64,000 bases of DNA from Hermatobates lingyangjiaoensis (taxonomy: Eukaryota; Arthropoda; Insecta; Hemiptera; Hermatobatidae). The stretch spans positions 310,001-374,000 of the forward strand of contig JAPFBL010000069.1 in NCBI GenBank assembly GCA_026182355.1. The letters run 5' to 3'. This document shows positions 10,638 through 23,400 of this stretch, in pieces. A program made the position numbers and the translations under genes. The notes beneath the pieces were generated by a model. It did no database searches and was not told where the DNA came from. It saw only the letters and a program-made list of their open reading frames with translations. The first letter of the stretch is position 1. The number at the start of each line of letters is the position of its first letter.

Positions 10638-11030
10638 GTTAATGTGTCAACTGTAGAGTAGAATGGTTGAAATCGAGCTTTCAAAACTTATGAAAGTTTT
10701 TTCAAAGGCAGAAATATGACATTATAAAAATGAAAAAACATGAACTATTACATTAGAAGTGTCAAATGAATAAGTTTAGAAATGGAAACGTTAACGATAC
10801 TATCAGTATAAACAAGTTTGGTCAGGCCACATCCTTCCTTACCACATCCTCACGACCGCACATATCATACTTACTTCTCTTTTTCTGATCTTATTTACTA
10901 TTTATCTCTATTATATAGCTTTATAATTCAATTTATATTTTTTTTTATATTTATTTCTGGAATCTTTTTATTTATTTTATTTGTTCCATTTATATGTAAT
11001 ACTAGCTGATCTAGCCGGCGTTGCCCGGGA
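10638..11030. other. AT-rich spacer with possible Helitron-type terminus
   Basis: Mostly AT-rich. At 11001-11033 the sequence TACTAGCTGATCTAGCC then GGCGTTGCCCGGGAAAC is unlike its surroundings. It recalls the CTAGCTGACCCGGC motif common at ends of animal Helitrons. A related string occurs at 23530-23580. The assignment is weak. Confidence 0.3.
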
Positions 11031-11039
11031 AACAATTTA

Positions 11040-11943
11040 GTGTCAACTCTAACAATAAATTACATATAACGAAAATAATTTAAATTTTCTTTAGTTCGAT
11101 ACACTTTTTTCGACAAGAGGAAAATGGTGAGGACAACTATTAAACTGAAAAAGGAAATTATCGCTAAATATGAAAATGGTGTTCGAGTGTCCGATCTCGC
11201 CTTGCAGTATGGCATGGCAAACTCTACCATTTCCTCGTTCTTTAAAAATAAGGATATCATAAAGAAAGCTGATGTTTCAAAGGGAGTGACAGGGATTAGC
11301 AAGCAAAGGCCTCAGATAATGGAGGAAGTGGAGAACTTGCTTCTCATCTTTATTAAGGAAAATGATTTGGCAGGGGATAGTATTAGTGAAGCTTTCATTT
11401 GCGAGAAAGCTCTTCACATTTATAATGACCTTATGAAGAAAAGTGCCAGTACTAGTGATGATTCCATCACTTTTAAAGCGAGCCGGGGTTGGTCTGAAAA
11501 ATTCAAACACAGAACTGGCATCTATCGTGTTGCTAGGCATGGGGAGGCAGCCAGTTTGAACCAAACAGTGGCTGAAAAATACCTTGCGGAATTCAATGAG
11601 TATGTCAAGGCTGAAGAGTTTGTTCCCCAAACAGGTCTTCAACTGTGACAAGACTGGCCAGTTTTGGAAAAAAATGCCAGCCAATACCTACATTACTAGG
11701 GAAGAAAAAAAGATGGCTGGCCCCAAGCCTATGAAGGATAGGCTCACATTGTTAGTGTGTGCCAATGCTAGTGGGGATTGTGAGAAAAAGCCCTTATTAG
11801 TCTATCATTCTGACAACCCCCGGTAAAATGGATTAAAATACTTACCATTGTTTCTTATGGGAAAAAATGTTTCAGTTCTCGAACAAATCGGTTTTCGACC
11901 AACAAACTCGAACGAATTATGGTCGACAACCGAGGTACCACTG
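11040..11943 (+). mobile_element. Tigger/pogo DNA transposon remnant, right end intact
   Basis: The right terminus, read on the minus strand from 11943, is CAGTGGTACCTCGGTTGTCG and is followed inward by the typical CCCATAAGAAACAATGG. It abuts TA, the target dinucleotide of Tc1/mariner-pogo elements. A broken transposase lies inside (11124-11826). No matching left terminus was found before 11124, so the left end is lost. The region between the DKTG part of the catalytic domain and the right end is also deleted. Confidence 0.9.
11124..11826 (+). pseudogene. Tigger-like transposase, frameshifted and truncated
   Basis: The first frame (11124-11648) starts MVRTTIKLKKEIIAKYENG with the CENP-B-type N-terminal helix-turn-helix (VSDLALQYGMANSTISSFFK). 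A second DNA-binding segment follows, including FKASRGWSEKFKHRTGI. Near 11615-11630 the reading shifts by one base to the frame ending at 11826, which holds QVFNCDKTGQFWKKMP, PMKDRLTLLVCANASGD and KPLLVYHSDNPR. The Asp in NCDKTG is the first catalytic residue of the DDE domain; the other two are absent. Tigger transposases normally run to about 500-600 residues, so more than half is missing. It cannot encode an active enzyme. Confidence 0.92.
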
Positions 11944-12110
11944 TATATATATGTTAGCAATTAAACGAAACGATTCTACGAATTACAGAAAATAAATTCA
12001 CAGAAAGAATCTACATAAAAGAGATCACAAAAACCCTCTACATTTCGATTGGCACGTCATCAGGTAGAAAGACTTTGGTTTCTCCACAGACAAGTAAAGA
12101 TTGGAGTGAA
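11944..12110. repeat. solo hairpin-core motif, minus strand
   Basis: At 12036-12072 the minus strand reads CCTGATGACGTGCCAATCGA followed by AATGTAGAGGG. This is the same CTGATGA, one base, spacer, GAAA signature as in the foldbacks, but without an inverted partner. The flanks are AT-rich. Confidence 0.5.
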
Positions 12111-13418
12111 GTCTCAAACTGAATATCCATCATAGACAAATATAGCATTGTCCAGGATGAACATATATATACTAAACACTTGTTGGATTTGTTTATATTT
12201 ATTTACATTGTTTACGTTGACAGAATTTTTTTTGAGACCTTACAATAATATTGAAATAATATTGATGTTTAGAGGTTTAATGAAAAAAATTGAAATCATT
12301 TCATGACTTAATATGAGATACAAGATGAATAAAATTATGGTATGTAAAAAGTCAGTGCCCGATCAAATTATTTCTGATGCTTTCCATTCTACGTCTAACA
12401 AATGCTATAAATCAGTCTAGAACCAAGTTTCATATCAGATGTCGATTTTCTTGTATTTATGCATCATATTATCTTTGGGTTTATTGAAGTATGAGGAATA
12501 CCATAGTTCTATAGAATAGCTGCTATGTTGTTGAGAATTATCCAGTGTTTTAACTATTCTAGTCTAAAAATTCATATTTATTCTTTTTAAAAATTTCAAT
12601 TTTATCACCTTAAAGTTTTAAATTATATTAAAAACACGGCTTTGAATTTGATTTGAATATGGAAAACTGGCTAATTACTGATATATTTGTTTCTCAGTAT
12701 ATTTTAGGGCAACCTTATAACAGAGTACAGAGCGCAGGAAAAGCCAACATTTGCTCAGAGTAAATTCGATTTTTATGATTCTTTTTATGGTTTTTTGGTG
12801 CCCAAGGTTTCTAAGCTGAGTTAGATTAATTTAGGGGTGCTGATTCCAAAATCATACTAATTTTTTCTCATCAGGTCAAGTTCTTGAGATGTTTACTATT
12901 TCATACCCTTTTTTTTTTAAATTAGGCGTATTTCTAAATACATTCTATCACCATAATTACAATTGTAGGTTGTTATTGTGATCAATGTTAAATAATTATT
13001 ACATCACAAATCTTAGAGCTTTTACTTGCGTTACACTTTTTGTTTTTGTAGTAATAATTAAGCATGGCTGAATTCTCTCTTAGGTGACATTCCTTAAACA
13101 AACCGAATGTGTTTTGCTATATTTTCGGGGGATATATGCGACAACTTATATATATTTCATTAAATTCTTTCTAGTTCTTTGTTCTTGTCACTTTTCTAGC
13201 TTTCCATATCAAATTTTCTATTTTTTCAAATTTTTAGGTGTACCAAATAATAATCTCCTAATTTTTATTCATAGTTGTTCATTTCGATTGTGTTATTATT
13301 TTTTTCTTAAAATCATTTATCTCTATTATTATATTGAAAAAAATGCCTAGTATGTATTTGTAAGTATATTATTTCAACAACTGTGCAATCTGTTATAGTG
13401 TGGTATTTACTCATATTG
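12111..13418. other. intron 2, AT-rich, nothing seen
   Basis: No exon, RNA gene or recognisable repeat. There are several T and A runs. Confidence 0.45.
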
Positions 13419-13766
13419 GGGAAAGTATTGTTTCCACACAAAAAAAGTTTATTATAAGAAACTAAACAACGCGTTCCGAACACTTGATGTTCTTCAGGTT
13501 ACATCTAAAACATATATACATTTAAGAGCTTGGGGAACATATGGGCGAATTAATTAAAATGAATTAATTCGTGAAGTGAAGAATACATCTGTCACTCAAT
13601 AATGTCAGATGTATTCATTTTAATTAATTCGTCCCAATGTTCCCCAAGCTCTTAAATTCATACATTTTTTTAGATGTAACTTGAAGAAGAACATCAAGTG
13701 TTCGAAACGCATGGTTTAGTTTCCTATAATAAACTTTTTTTGTTTGGAAACTTATTTCTTTCTCCA
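13419..13766. repeat. HP-4 foldback element
   Basis: Long inverted repeat with arms of about 150 bp. The left arm has AAACAACGCGTTCCGAACAC then TTGATGTTCTTCAGG. The right arm has CTTGAAGAAGAACATCAAGT then GTTCGAAACGCATGG. The inner arms (TTAAGAGCTTGGGGAAC and its complement) also pair, leaving a centre near 13580-13610. The GAAC..GTTC stem followed by GAAA matches the shared core. Confidence 0.9.
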
Positions 13767-14037
13767 AATGTAAGTATATTATATTTCCCTGAAGGTGGTC
13801 AATGGTAAAAGAAACGTTGGTTAATTGTAAATAAGTTATTTTAGTAAATAGTTTTGAATTATGACAAGCATCGTGAATAAAACATTTAGAGAATTGTGAT
13901 TTAGTATACCTGAAAATTTGAAACACCAGATAAGAAAGCTAGAAAAGTGACAAGAACAAGGATCCAGAAAAAAATTACTGAAATGTTTATCAAGAAACCT
14001 CTGTTCTCTGAATTTACAAATATATAAAGAAGTTGTA

Positions 14038-14116
14038 CATTTGACTCTGACGGAGACCGCTTGTTACAGTTGAAAGAGCTTAGTCTTCTTTCTCATTTCT
14101 TATTGTGATTTGGACG
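14038..14116 (+). repeat. HP-1 right arm alone
   Basis: GACTCTGACGGAGACCGC, then GTTACAGTTGAAAGAGC and TCATTTCTTATTGTGATTTG. No left arm precedes it, so it is a half element. Confidence 0.75.
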
Positions 14117-14776
14117 TTTTGGTATGTTTTCTTATCTCAAGCACATATTATCAATACAATTTTTCTTGTATTTCTTGTATTTCAAACAGCCCTAAAGATT
14201 TCTACAAATATAGAAGGTACGTTGGCTTAAACAGTGTTATACTATTTGACGGTGGACCAATCCTTGATGAAGAAAAATAGTGTTACATAGGTGTATACAG
14301 GCGTTGGAAATAATCATGATATAGGTTTCAACATACAATTCTGTAAATTTTCTTTTTGCTCATCCTTTTTCATATTTCCTTTCCAAAAGACTCCAGATTA
14401 ATATTATTTATTCTTCCAACATCTTGGAACTAATGTTAGTTAATCTCTATATCTAAAATTTTTTGTTTCTCTGTCTGTTTTATATGTATTCCTAAATGAA
14501 TGGTTTCACCGTTCTTTGATGAGTTGAACTTGACATGTTAGATCAGTTGTAATCTGTGAAGGTGGGTCAAAATAATTGTTAATCACAATGAAGATGATTG
14601 TTATATTTTTTTCCCTTTTGCTGATTTTAATTTGCATTATGGTACAGATTATAATTATGATACACTAATCACCTATAGAAATTTTGGAGAAAACTAATAT
14701 TTTCATTTATCTAACACATATTAGCATTGCCTTTCTTTAGCTTCAAATGTCAAAACGTTTATCTATTGAAGTCTGT
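14117..14776. other. intron 2, AT-rich, nothing seen
   Basis: No feature that I can support. Confidence 0.4.
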
Positions 14777-14946
14777 CGATGTTCAAACCACAATAAGAAA
14801 TGTAAAAAAAAAGACTAGGATCTTAGTCTTTTTGATCTTATACAGTTTGTTAAAGGTTGAAAGATCTTAGTTTTTATTTCACATTTGTTATTGTGATTTG
14901 AACATTCATTGTTGTTTCATGTGTTTATTGTGAAATCTTGTTATTG
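14777..14946. repeat. HP-1 foldback element, tail on right
   Basis: Left arm GTTCAAACCACAATAAGAAA, right arm GGTTGAAAGATCTTAG to TTATTGTGATTTGAACATTC. The outer extension TTTCATGTGTTTATTGTGAA is on the right only. The loop is shortened and the CTGACGA segment is degraded. Confidence 0.8.
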
Positions 14947-17030
14947 AAGTCTTGTTATGATGCCCCTAAAAAAAAGAAAGCTATTAAAAAACTGTCTGTT
15001 ATAAACAAAAAAAAATGATTTTTTGAAACCCAAGAGATAAATAATTGAGAGTAGCTGCTAATAGCCTAATTAAGATAGAGCTGTCTGACCACACGATAAG
15101 ATCTAGTAACTTGCAGGCCAGCAAAATATGGACGAGAAAACTTCAATTATACTTCGAGAACTATTACTCCCAGACATTTTGATAAACACCCATCATCAAA
15201 ACATTAAGTTGTAAGGCGTGATAGACACATTAATGCAAGCTGCAAACCTTGTAAAACCGGATACTACAGTTGGACGGTGTTAAATTACTCCCTTCTTAGA
15301 AACCTTCCTAACTAGATACATAATGCTTTGAAGTAGTGCTTTTAACTTATCGTTAATTCTTCTTTGAAATAGTAGTTTGGTATAGAGCATTCCATATTTT
15401 TAAATTAAATACTATAGAATAATTTATAAAAAAAAATTGTATTTATTCTTACGCAAATGAAATTTACTAAAATTTACTGCTTTTCAAAAAATTGAAGTAA
15501 TATTGTTTAAAATAAAGTTGCTTTCAGATTTAGTATGTTACATTTCAGAATGTACTGTTTTAAAGATATACATAAGGCCCTAATTAAAAAAAAAAATAAT
15601 CAAAAAATCTGTAGTCGTGTAGGAGATTTAGGTGTCTCATGAAAGACTTTGTCCTGTTATAAAGTTGACTTTTTTTCCTTTACACTGTGACTGGTAGTGT
15701 TGATATATGTTTAAAGGCACAAAAAAGTTGTAACGATGAAATAAAGTACTCTTTTCAGTTAAAATTCTATTTTGAAAGGTCAGTAATATCATTAAGTAAT
15801 TTACTCATTTCTAATTCAAACATAAGTCAATACTATAAATATCTCAAGGTAATTGGTCTCCATTGAAAAATTGTAAGGAATTTCAAAATTTTAAAATATA
15901 TTGTTAATATATCTTTTATGTAATGATGTTGATATAACTTTGATATTTGATATATGTGAGTTCGAACCCATTCATATTTCATATAAATGAACTAAATGTT
16001 ATTGTTATTTAGTTTAGTTTACTTTTCATTGTATTAAACATTGAAATATGGTCTAACATAAAATATTGATATCTTTTTTCAGTAGAAGTGTAGACTTTGT
16101 ATACAATCTTATCACTCTTAGTTTTCAGTATGATCGCTAGATAGCAGTTAAGTGTAAGTTTTACACAAATGATTTCTGTACTGGGATTATTCTTGATTAT
16201 TTTAGGCAATTTTAAAATACGCTAATCGGCTTAATTCTTAATTAAAAAAACATTTTTTTTTAAGATGAAAATCTTTAGTTGAAAACAGAGAATTTTACAG
16301 CAAAAGTGTCAAAGTTGTAAAAAAAATAATCTAATGAAAATTGAAACTAAAGACTATGCATGAAATTCAAATTTTATTTTGTTTCTTAACTATATATATA
16401 AGTATAAATAGTTAAACTGTTTAAAAGGTTTTTATTTTAAAATAGTTAGCAAGATATATGAAAACCAAAGTATAAATAAGGGATTATTTATTTTAATCTG
16501 AAATAAATATAGCTATAATTAAATTGGTAACAAAAAATAGAATTTCTAAACTATAATTTTATAGTTTAAAATTAATAATAGTGAACTACAGAATAATGTC
16601 GTTTAGGATTATTATACTTTTAAAGTATAATAATCAAGTTGTTTAAATTTACTTTAAATAAAAAGCTCTTAAAATAGTTTTACTAAATTACCGAAATTAT
16701 GAAACAAATTAAATGAAGAATACTTTACTTAAATTTTTATATTTTAATATCGACCTGAAAAAGTTTATATATTTATTAATTTATATAATTGTACAACTTT
16801 TTGGGTGGTTTTAGTGTATAGTTTTGAGAAAGTCACATTGCTTTCACTTTAGAAATAATAATAATGAAAGTGATGTCAATATAAATTTGTAAGGAAAAGA
16901 AAAATCTGGAATGGCACACACTCAACTTACTGTCAGGAAACCTATCATTGGGAAAAATTAAGATCAATTTAATACAGCTACTGAGTTTTGCTAATTATAA
17001 TGATAATCTAACTGGATTGATTGTGTAGTA
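14947..17030. other. intron 2, AT-rich, nothing seen
   Basis: Very AT-rich with short local inverted repeats around 16540-16640. No support for exons or mobile elements. Confidence 0.4.
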
Positions 17031-17757
17031 CAGTGTTTCTCAAACTTTTTTAAGTATTGCCCCCCTTAAGACACCATTTGATTTGCCACTGCCCCCTAAA
17101 GAATTTAATTGTATAATATACAATATTTTTTTAAATTTCTAAATGTATTTCATGTATAAATAAGTTCTAAGGTGCAGAAAAATGTTAGAAAAACTCAAAC
17201 ATTGTTGAAATTCATTTTTTTGACAAGAATTGATTTACAAAAACAAGTTTGTAAAACGAACAGAAATTTTCAGTGCCAATTGTATGTCGTGTGGACAGCG
17301 CTTTATGGCAGTTTATCATTCGTACATAATGGTAATATGTAATATCTAGAGATATGCTTGACTATGTAGAATCTTATCTTACATTCATTCTTTAAAAATA
17401 ATACAATTTTCTATGAGCCGTAAATAACCCTCTTCAGTCAACAAAACTTACCTGTTGACTGACGGGGCTTACTCGGTGATTACATCCAACAAGGTGGGAA
17501 ACAAGAACATTCGCAGGTTTTCCCGCGTGCCATACACAATGATTGCAGTGTGAGTCCTCCTAGTCATAGAACAAGTAGTAAATAGAATTTTTGCAACCTA
17601 TTTATTACTTAAATAACTATATATTCAACCTCTCTTGTATGTTCAACACTCTGTTCTGTATATTAGAAACCCCCATAAAAGGCAGCATTTCCTACCGCCC
17701 CCTTGAACTTCTTTAACGCCCCTAAGGGGGCGGTATGGACCACTTTGAGAAACACTG
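17031..17757. mobile_element. non-autonomous hAT element
   Basis: The left terminus CAGTGTTTCTCAAACTTTTT is matched by the right terminus CACTTTGAGAAACACTG. Subterminal CCCCCTTAAG and CCCCTAAGGGGGCGGT blocks are complementary. The 8-bp flanks, GTGTAGTA and GTATAGCA, agree at 6 of 8 positions, consistent with an aged hAT target duplication. The interior is AT-rich with no transposase frame. The element ends about 140 bp before exon 3. Confidence 0.9.
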
Positions 17758-17895
17758 GTATAGCAATTCGTGAAGATGTGTTGATTGGATGGTATGAGGG
17801 AAGGATTGGAATGTATGGTGCTTGTGAAGAAGAGGATTGAATGAGTGAGGTGACTTGGTATTTCAGTTTGGAGTATAATGATGTTCGTGTCGCAG

Positions 17896-18159
17896 GGATG
17901 AGCCTGGGCGAGGCAATGGCGGGGGCGGAGCTGTTGAGACTAGCAGGAGGCCCTGGCCGAGGCTGGTATCCGCGCCATCGACAAGCAGCTCGTCCAGCCT
18001 CCGTCGAAAACCTCGACAGACTGGCTCGCCCTTGGCCTCCCGGACTCTCCACCGACCATCGCAAGCCCCAAACTCTCCCACCTAACCTCCACCCCAAATT
18101 CTTCCATAAGTCTCCCAGGGACGCTCTTCGTAGGGTCACCAGTCTTCTCATCAGAAAAG
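17896..18159 (+). CDS. internal exon 3 of unidentified gene
   Basis: A GC-rich 264-bp block in AT-rich surroundings, with acceptor GTGTCGCAG and donor AAAAG then GTACCC. Entered in phase 1 (two bases, GG, complete the codon from exon 2), it is open for 88 codons: MSLGEAMAGAELLRLAGG, GWYPRHRQAARPASVENLD, STDHRKPQTLPPNLHPKFF and HKSPRDALRRVTSLLIRK. The left-over base is G, so the next exon must start in phase 1. The C-terminal part is basic with predicted helix (SPRDALRRVTSLLIRK). Other frames and the minus strand are also open here because of high GC, but only this frame joins the upstream exons. I cannot name the family. Confidence 0.7.
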
Positions 18160-18829
18160 GTACCCCCTATCTCATTCATAATTTACTACACTCTAACATT
18201 TATACTGTGCATGCTATTCAGTATTGGATATACGAGTATAATAGTTGCTTAATGGAAAAGATAGAGAAAACATTCCTTTACTATTTGATGTTCAGAGTAT
18301 CTAACTTTAGTATTTGTAATCTTCTTTACTAATGCATAAGTTTATTACTGAATGACTTTCCCAATATTATTCCCATAATTAAGCAATTTTAATGTTTCAA
18401 AGATCTAAGTTCACACAATACTATAATTTGGGGATCAAAACATGTGCAAATTTGACCTACGCCTTCCTATACTTTGTGCAATGATTGTGTCCCTTTATAA
18501 GTGTATGAAACATGTCAAAAAAAAACTTCAGCAGAAATCCTATAGTTTAGATTACTCTCCACTGACTAGTTGATTAGTTAATTTTCCAATGTTTATACTA
18601 AATGTTTAACAAGCTTTATGAACACTCTGTATTTGGAATTTCATTTTCAATTATTCAATCTTTTATTCAGCCGGATAACAAAGCTTTGGGAGATTGCATA
18701 ACTGTGGAGGAAACCTTTTTTTAATTTAGAGCTCCATACCAGGTATTATTTATTTTTGGCGGTAAATTTGTGGTTAGACTTATAGCAATACACCGTTTTC
18801 TGATTTTGTTGTCTATCAGTAATAATACT
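18160..18829. other. downstream intron, nothing seen
   Basis: AT-rich sequence after the exon 3 donor. No repeat or exon that I can support. Confidence 0.4.
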
Positions 18830-20480
18830 TTTCATGACTACAAAGAATAACAATCCATGTTACTCTGGTTGGACTTGTGACATTTGTATGAATATACTCT
18901 TATATCTTCGATATAGATTTCAACTTAAACTATTGGATAGTTAAGGAAAGTGATAATGGTTCATATTTATCCTTAATTCTTAGAAGTTCCTAGGTTAAAG
19001 ATCATGATACCACATAACTGTACATTATAAATAGTAAGCATCACACTTCAGACAATCTTTTAGACGTGACTAGGAAATAGGGATGTTCATATATAAAGTG
19101 GACGTGTGAGAGGAGGGTACAGCAGATACTTTGTCCTGAGGTTTGAGAGTAATCGAGAGGTGTATGATTTTCGTATGCGTCCCACTCCGTACCATCTGTA
19201 CCGTAACCCTTTCCTGCTACGAACAGAGGAGGCACTTCTACACACTTATACATTTCCTCTCATCCGTGCACTTCTACGTACTTACCATACCACTCTTATA
19301 TATAATACGCGTTCGGTATCAATTATGCTAATAATTATGTTATTTAATGTTGTATTAGGACTTTTAACGGTACCAGTAAACCTATCCATCCCACTCTGTG
19401 AGTTGAACTGAATTTTTATTTTCATCTTTCTATTTCAAATTTTGTAGATTTTTGTTTCAAAAGTAATCAGTATAGGAGACACCGAGTATTAGAGAGTTTT
19501 AATACCTGTGCCGAGTAACTAAACTGAATTTCTATATTCGATTGAAAAATGCCTAAATGGTAAATATAATTACCCATAAATGCAAGTTTATGTTGTTATA
19601 TTACTTATTACTTATGCTTTATGTGCAAAAAAAAATAATTAATGAAGATAAAAGATAATAATTTTGCTAGCTTTTGAAGTGCCAAATAGGTCTTTCACCT
19701 GTATTGAAAAGAAGATGTTGACAAGAGAAATGCTGAAACATTTCTGTTGGAGGGAATCATATTAGTCATGTTTTAAAGTTTAGGTTACAACTAGAGTTTC
19801 ATGAATAAAAAGAATACTCGTATTTCTCATGATTAGGAAGGATAACAATCCATTTTACTCTGGTTTGATGCTGTGACATTTGAAGAAATATATATGTTAG
19901 ATACAGATTCCAACTAAAAACTATTGGATACCTAAGAAAAGTGATTGAGATCTACCTGTTTTTTGTTCTGAAAGGATTATAGTTGTATCTACTTGTACTT
20001 TACAGCTGTTATTCTTAATGCTTTGGTCCTCACAGCGAAATATTCGGGAGGGTTAGATCCATATTCATAAAAAAGGAATATAATATTTTATTTTCATCTT
20101 TCTATTTCAAATTTTGTAGATTTTTGTTTCAAAGGTAAATAGTGTAGGAGGCACCGTGTATTAGAGGTTTTTAATACATATGCCAAGTAATTAAACTGAA
20201 TTAGATAATTAGATTAATAGATATTATAGTTTTCTCATAATAATTAGATGAGAAAACAGTTGAATGTGGGGATGTAAGTATGTTTTGACTTTATTAGTTA
20301 TTCAGAGTCACGAGGTGTAGAAAAAGTTGGTAAAACACTAAGTCTGTGGTCAGTGTTGCTATCGTGGACATTGCCCAAGAAAATATTTTGACCATAAAAG
20401 ATAAAGCAGTAAAAGGAGAGGGCACCGTGTATTAGAAGGTTAATGTCTGTGTTGAGTAACTTATATGTAACTCTATGTTC
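18830..20480. repeat. decayed tandem duplication, about 0.7-1 kb unit
   Basis: 18838-18955 (AATAACAATCCATGTTACTC, then ACTATTGGATAGTTAAGG) recurs at 19826-19945. 19412-19530 (TTTTCATCTTTCTATTTCAA, then ACACCGAGTATTAGAG) recurs at 20087-20205. A third partial copy of the last motif, GGCACCGTGTATTAGAAGG, is at 20408-20470. The different offsets (about 990 and 675 bp) show later deletions inside the second copy. 19085-19400 is present only in the first copy and has a 101-codon + frame (19106-19411) of unknown meaning. Confidence 0.8.
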
Positions 20481-23400
20481 GTTCAAGTAAAGTATTCCGA
20501 TATTTCGAATCTGTTTTAGCCATGGACTCAATTCTATACTTCATTTATTGAAATGAGCAATCATTATCTTTTGAAGAATTTACAATTCCTTTTTAGGTCT
20601 TCTCTAGTAATATTGTTATCTCTTTCTTTTTTTTACTGTCCTGGAAGTAAACTATGGTAATTATAAAAAGTTGTATTTTGATATCTTAAGTCCTTGAATA
20701 GTATTTTAAGTCCCTTTAGATAATATCAGGTTGCATGTGTGTAGGGAGGGTTTCAAAATTTTTCAGTCATATTATAAGCCTTAATGAAATTTAACAGATT
20801 TCCAGACCTTGGTATGTAGACAAACATACTGCTAAAGAACAATTGAGAATTCTTTATCTCACTTTATATAAAATGAAGTGTATTTTCCTGTACTTCTAGT
20901 CATTCTAGAAACTTTCAACTTTTGGTTTAGAATTATCTTTAAGAGTAATAATTAAAATAATTTTATATTATTACAAATAATATTACAGCAGCCCAAATGA
21001 CAATTAAATTCCACCAGCATTTACTTTGGATTTTTTTAACTTATTTTTTAAAATTTCAGTAATAATAATAATAATTAATTTAATAAAAGTATTTTAAGTA
21101 AACACTTAGGATAATAGTAAAATTTATTATCAATGTGTATGGTATAATCCATATTTGAAGCTAATTATAAAAAAAAAACCTATTATTTGTTAATTTGGTT
21201 AATCAAGATTATGTCCAAAATTAATAACTTCTGATTACAACCCCACATTGTAATTTGTTGTTGTAATTTTTACAACCTCAATTGCCGAAATTTGTTAGGC
21301 ATTTTCATAGCTAACAGCAATTTATTTGAAAAAAATAGTACTATTATAAGCAAACTCTGAAAAGAGCAGTATAACTAATCTTTAATTTTTTTTTACCCTA
21401 ATAATAATAATACAGGTAATTATGTCGGAAAAACATCTGTTTATAAAAAAATAACACTGTCCATTTTTGTTTTTCTTTACTTTGTTTGTGTCTGTTGCTT
21501 ATATTTTTTTTTTGTTTTCTGTTAGTTGATATTCTGTGGAGCTATTTCTTGTCAGAGTTTGTTTTTTTTAGCAGTACTAATTTTTTCAATAAATTGTTGT
21601 TGGCCTTAGAATGCCGAACAAATTTTAGATAAACATCGGCTTGTAATCAGAAGTTATTAATTTTGGACCTCAATTATTAATTCCATGCATTTCGTCATTA
21701 CCACAGAGGTTAATATTAATAAATTATTAATCCTCAAATTAGTATTTGAAGAATCAGTAGTTGAGAAACAATCTCAATACTAACAATTTGCATTGCTTGA
21801 AATAAAAAATATAAAATGAAGTCAATTAATTACTTATAATGTACGGATAACAATGTAAAAAATTGAAAATTATTGATTACAAATCTTTGAAAAAATGGGG
21901 GTATGGCAATATTAAACTTTTAAAAATGAATCATAATTTGGTCTAATTTTAAACCGTTAAACCCAGCAGATATCTTTCATTTAGTTTAACAAGATAAAAT
22001 AAAAGTTATGCACTTCAACATTTATATGCAGTTATTTTATTCTATTTTGAGATGCAATATATATTTCCAAATCCTAGAAGTTAAATTGTTTTTTATGTTA
22101 CCTGCTTCATTTCAATATTGAATCACATTAATTCAATAAGAACATATCTTCCCTTGTATTCTCAAATCATTCTAAACAGACCTACTAAATTAGAGAACTA
22201 AAACAAATTTGCTGTGTAATTAGAACAAAATAATTACATACTCTCTAAACTGTCAGAATTATATTATTGGTAACAAGTTATATATCAGGATGAGAATAAA
22301 AGGCAGATGTGTAATCCCCTAATTACACTTCTAAACATGGTCATTAACTTCTGATAACATTGAGAAAAAGTTACATATTTATTATGATTGATAAAATATA
22401 TTAACCTCACTAAAAGTCCTCAACTAATGAAATGTATTTTACTCAGTTTGTTATAATGGGAGTTCTTACAAGTATAGTTCATTATTTTCAATGTACCAAT
22501 ATTTTTATTTGATTTAAAATAGTAAGAATAATGTAAAATAGAGGAACAGTAGAATGATCTGAAAAAACAGGAAGAAGAAATACTCACCTCATGATACTTA
22601 ATAACATGAACACTCCCTTATAAATTTGGAGTGGTTTACACTACGAACAAATTTGGAGTGGTTTACTAAACTCATACTTTAGTGGTTTACAAAATTTTGT
22701 GGGACTCAACTAAACTGTACATGAAACTCATTATAAAAAGTAATGAACAATTAATATAATTAATTCCTTTCTTATATATTAGTACTGTACATTGCCAGTT
22801 ACAATAAAAATCTAATTTTTCATCCTAAGAATGCATGTTCTCATTGCACCATGATTCAATAATGAAATAAAAGCAGGCATTGTTAAAAAAAACATTTAAA
22901 TTCTACGATTAGGAAATGAAATCACTGATATAAAAATTTTTGTAGAAACTATAACTAATAAGTTAGATTTGTATTACTTATTGAAATATATTATTAATGA
23001 AAAGCTAAATTATAATTATTCCAATTATGGAAAGCATTTTTCATTGGTTCTCAAGAAACATGAATTGGTAAAATAGACGTTGTATATTTAATTATATAGT
23101 CAACTTCTTTTGATCATAAATAGAAACAATATTTTATAAAGCGAATATTCCAAATATTTATAATTTTGGTTTTTGAATGTGTTGTGTTATCATTTATTTG
23201 TTCTTAAATCTTATGATATTAATTATTTGAAGCAAAAATTAGTTATTGATTATTATTATTCTTATTCAACAAAATTTTATTTTAAATAAATTATTTAAAT
23301 TGAACTTTGAGCTTTTAATAAGGTTTTAGTAAAGAATTCGTCAAGTGACTCCAGATGGAATTTAGTTCTTGTCCTGTTTAGTGTTATCTCCCAATGCTAT

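Noticed and set aside
17663..18179. Minus-strand frames over exon 3
   Set aside because: They arise from the high GC of the block; only the plus frame agrees with splice borders and phases of the upstream exons.
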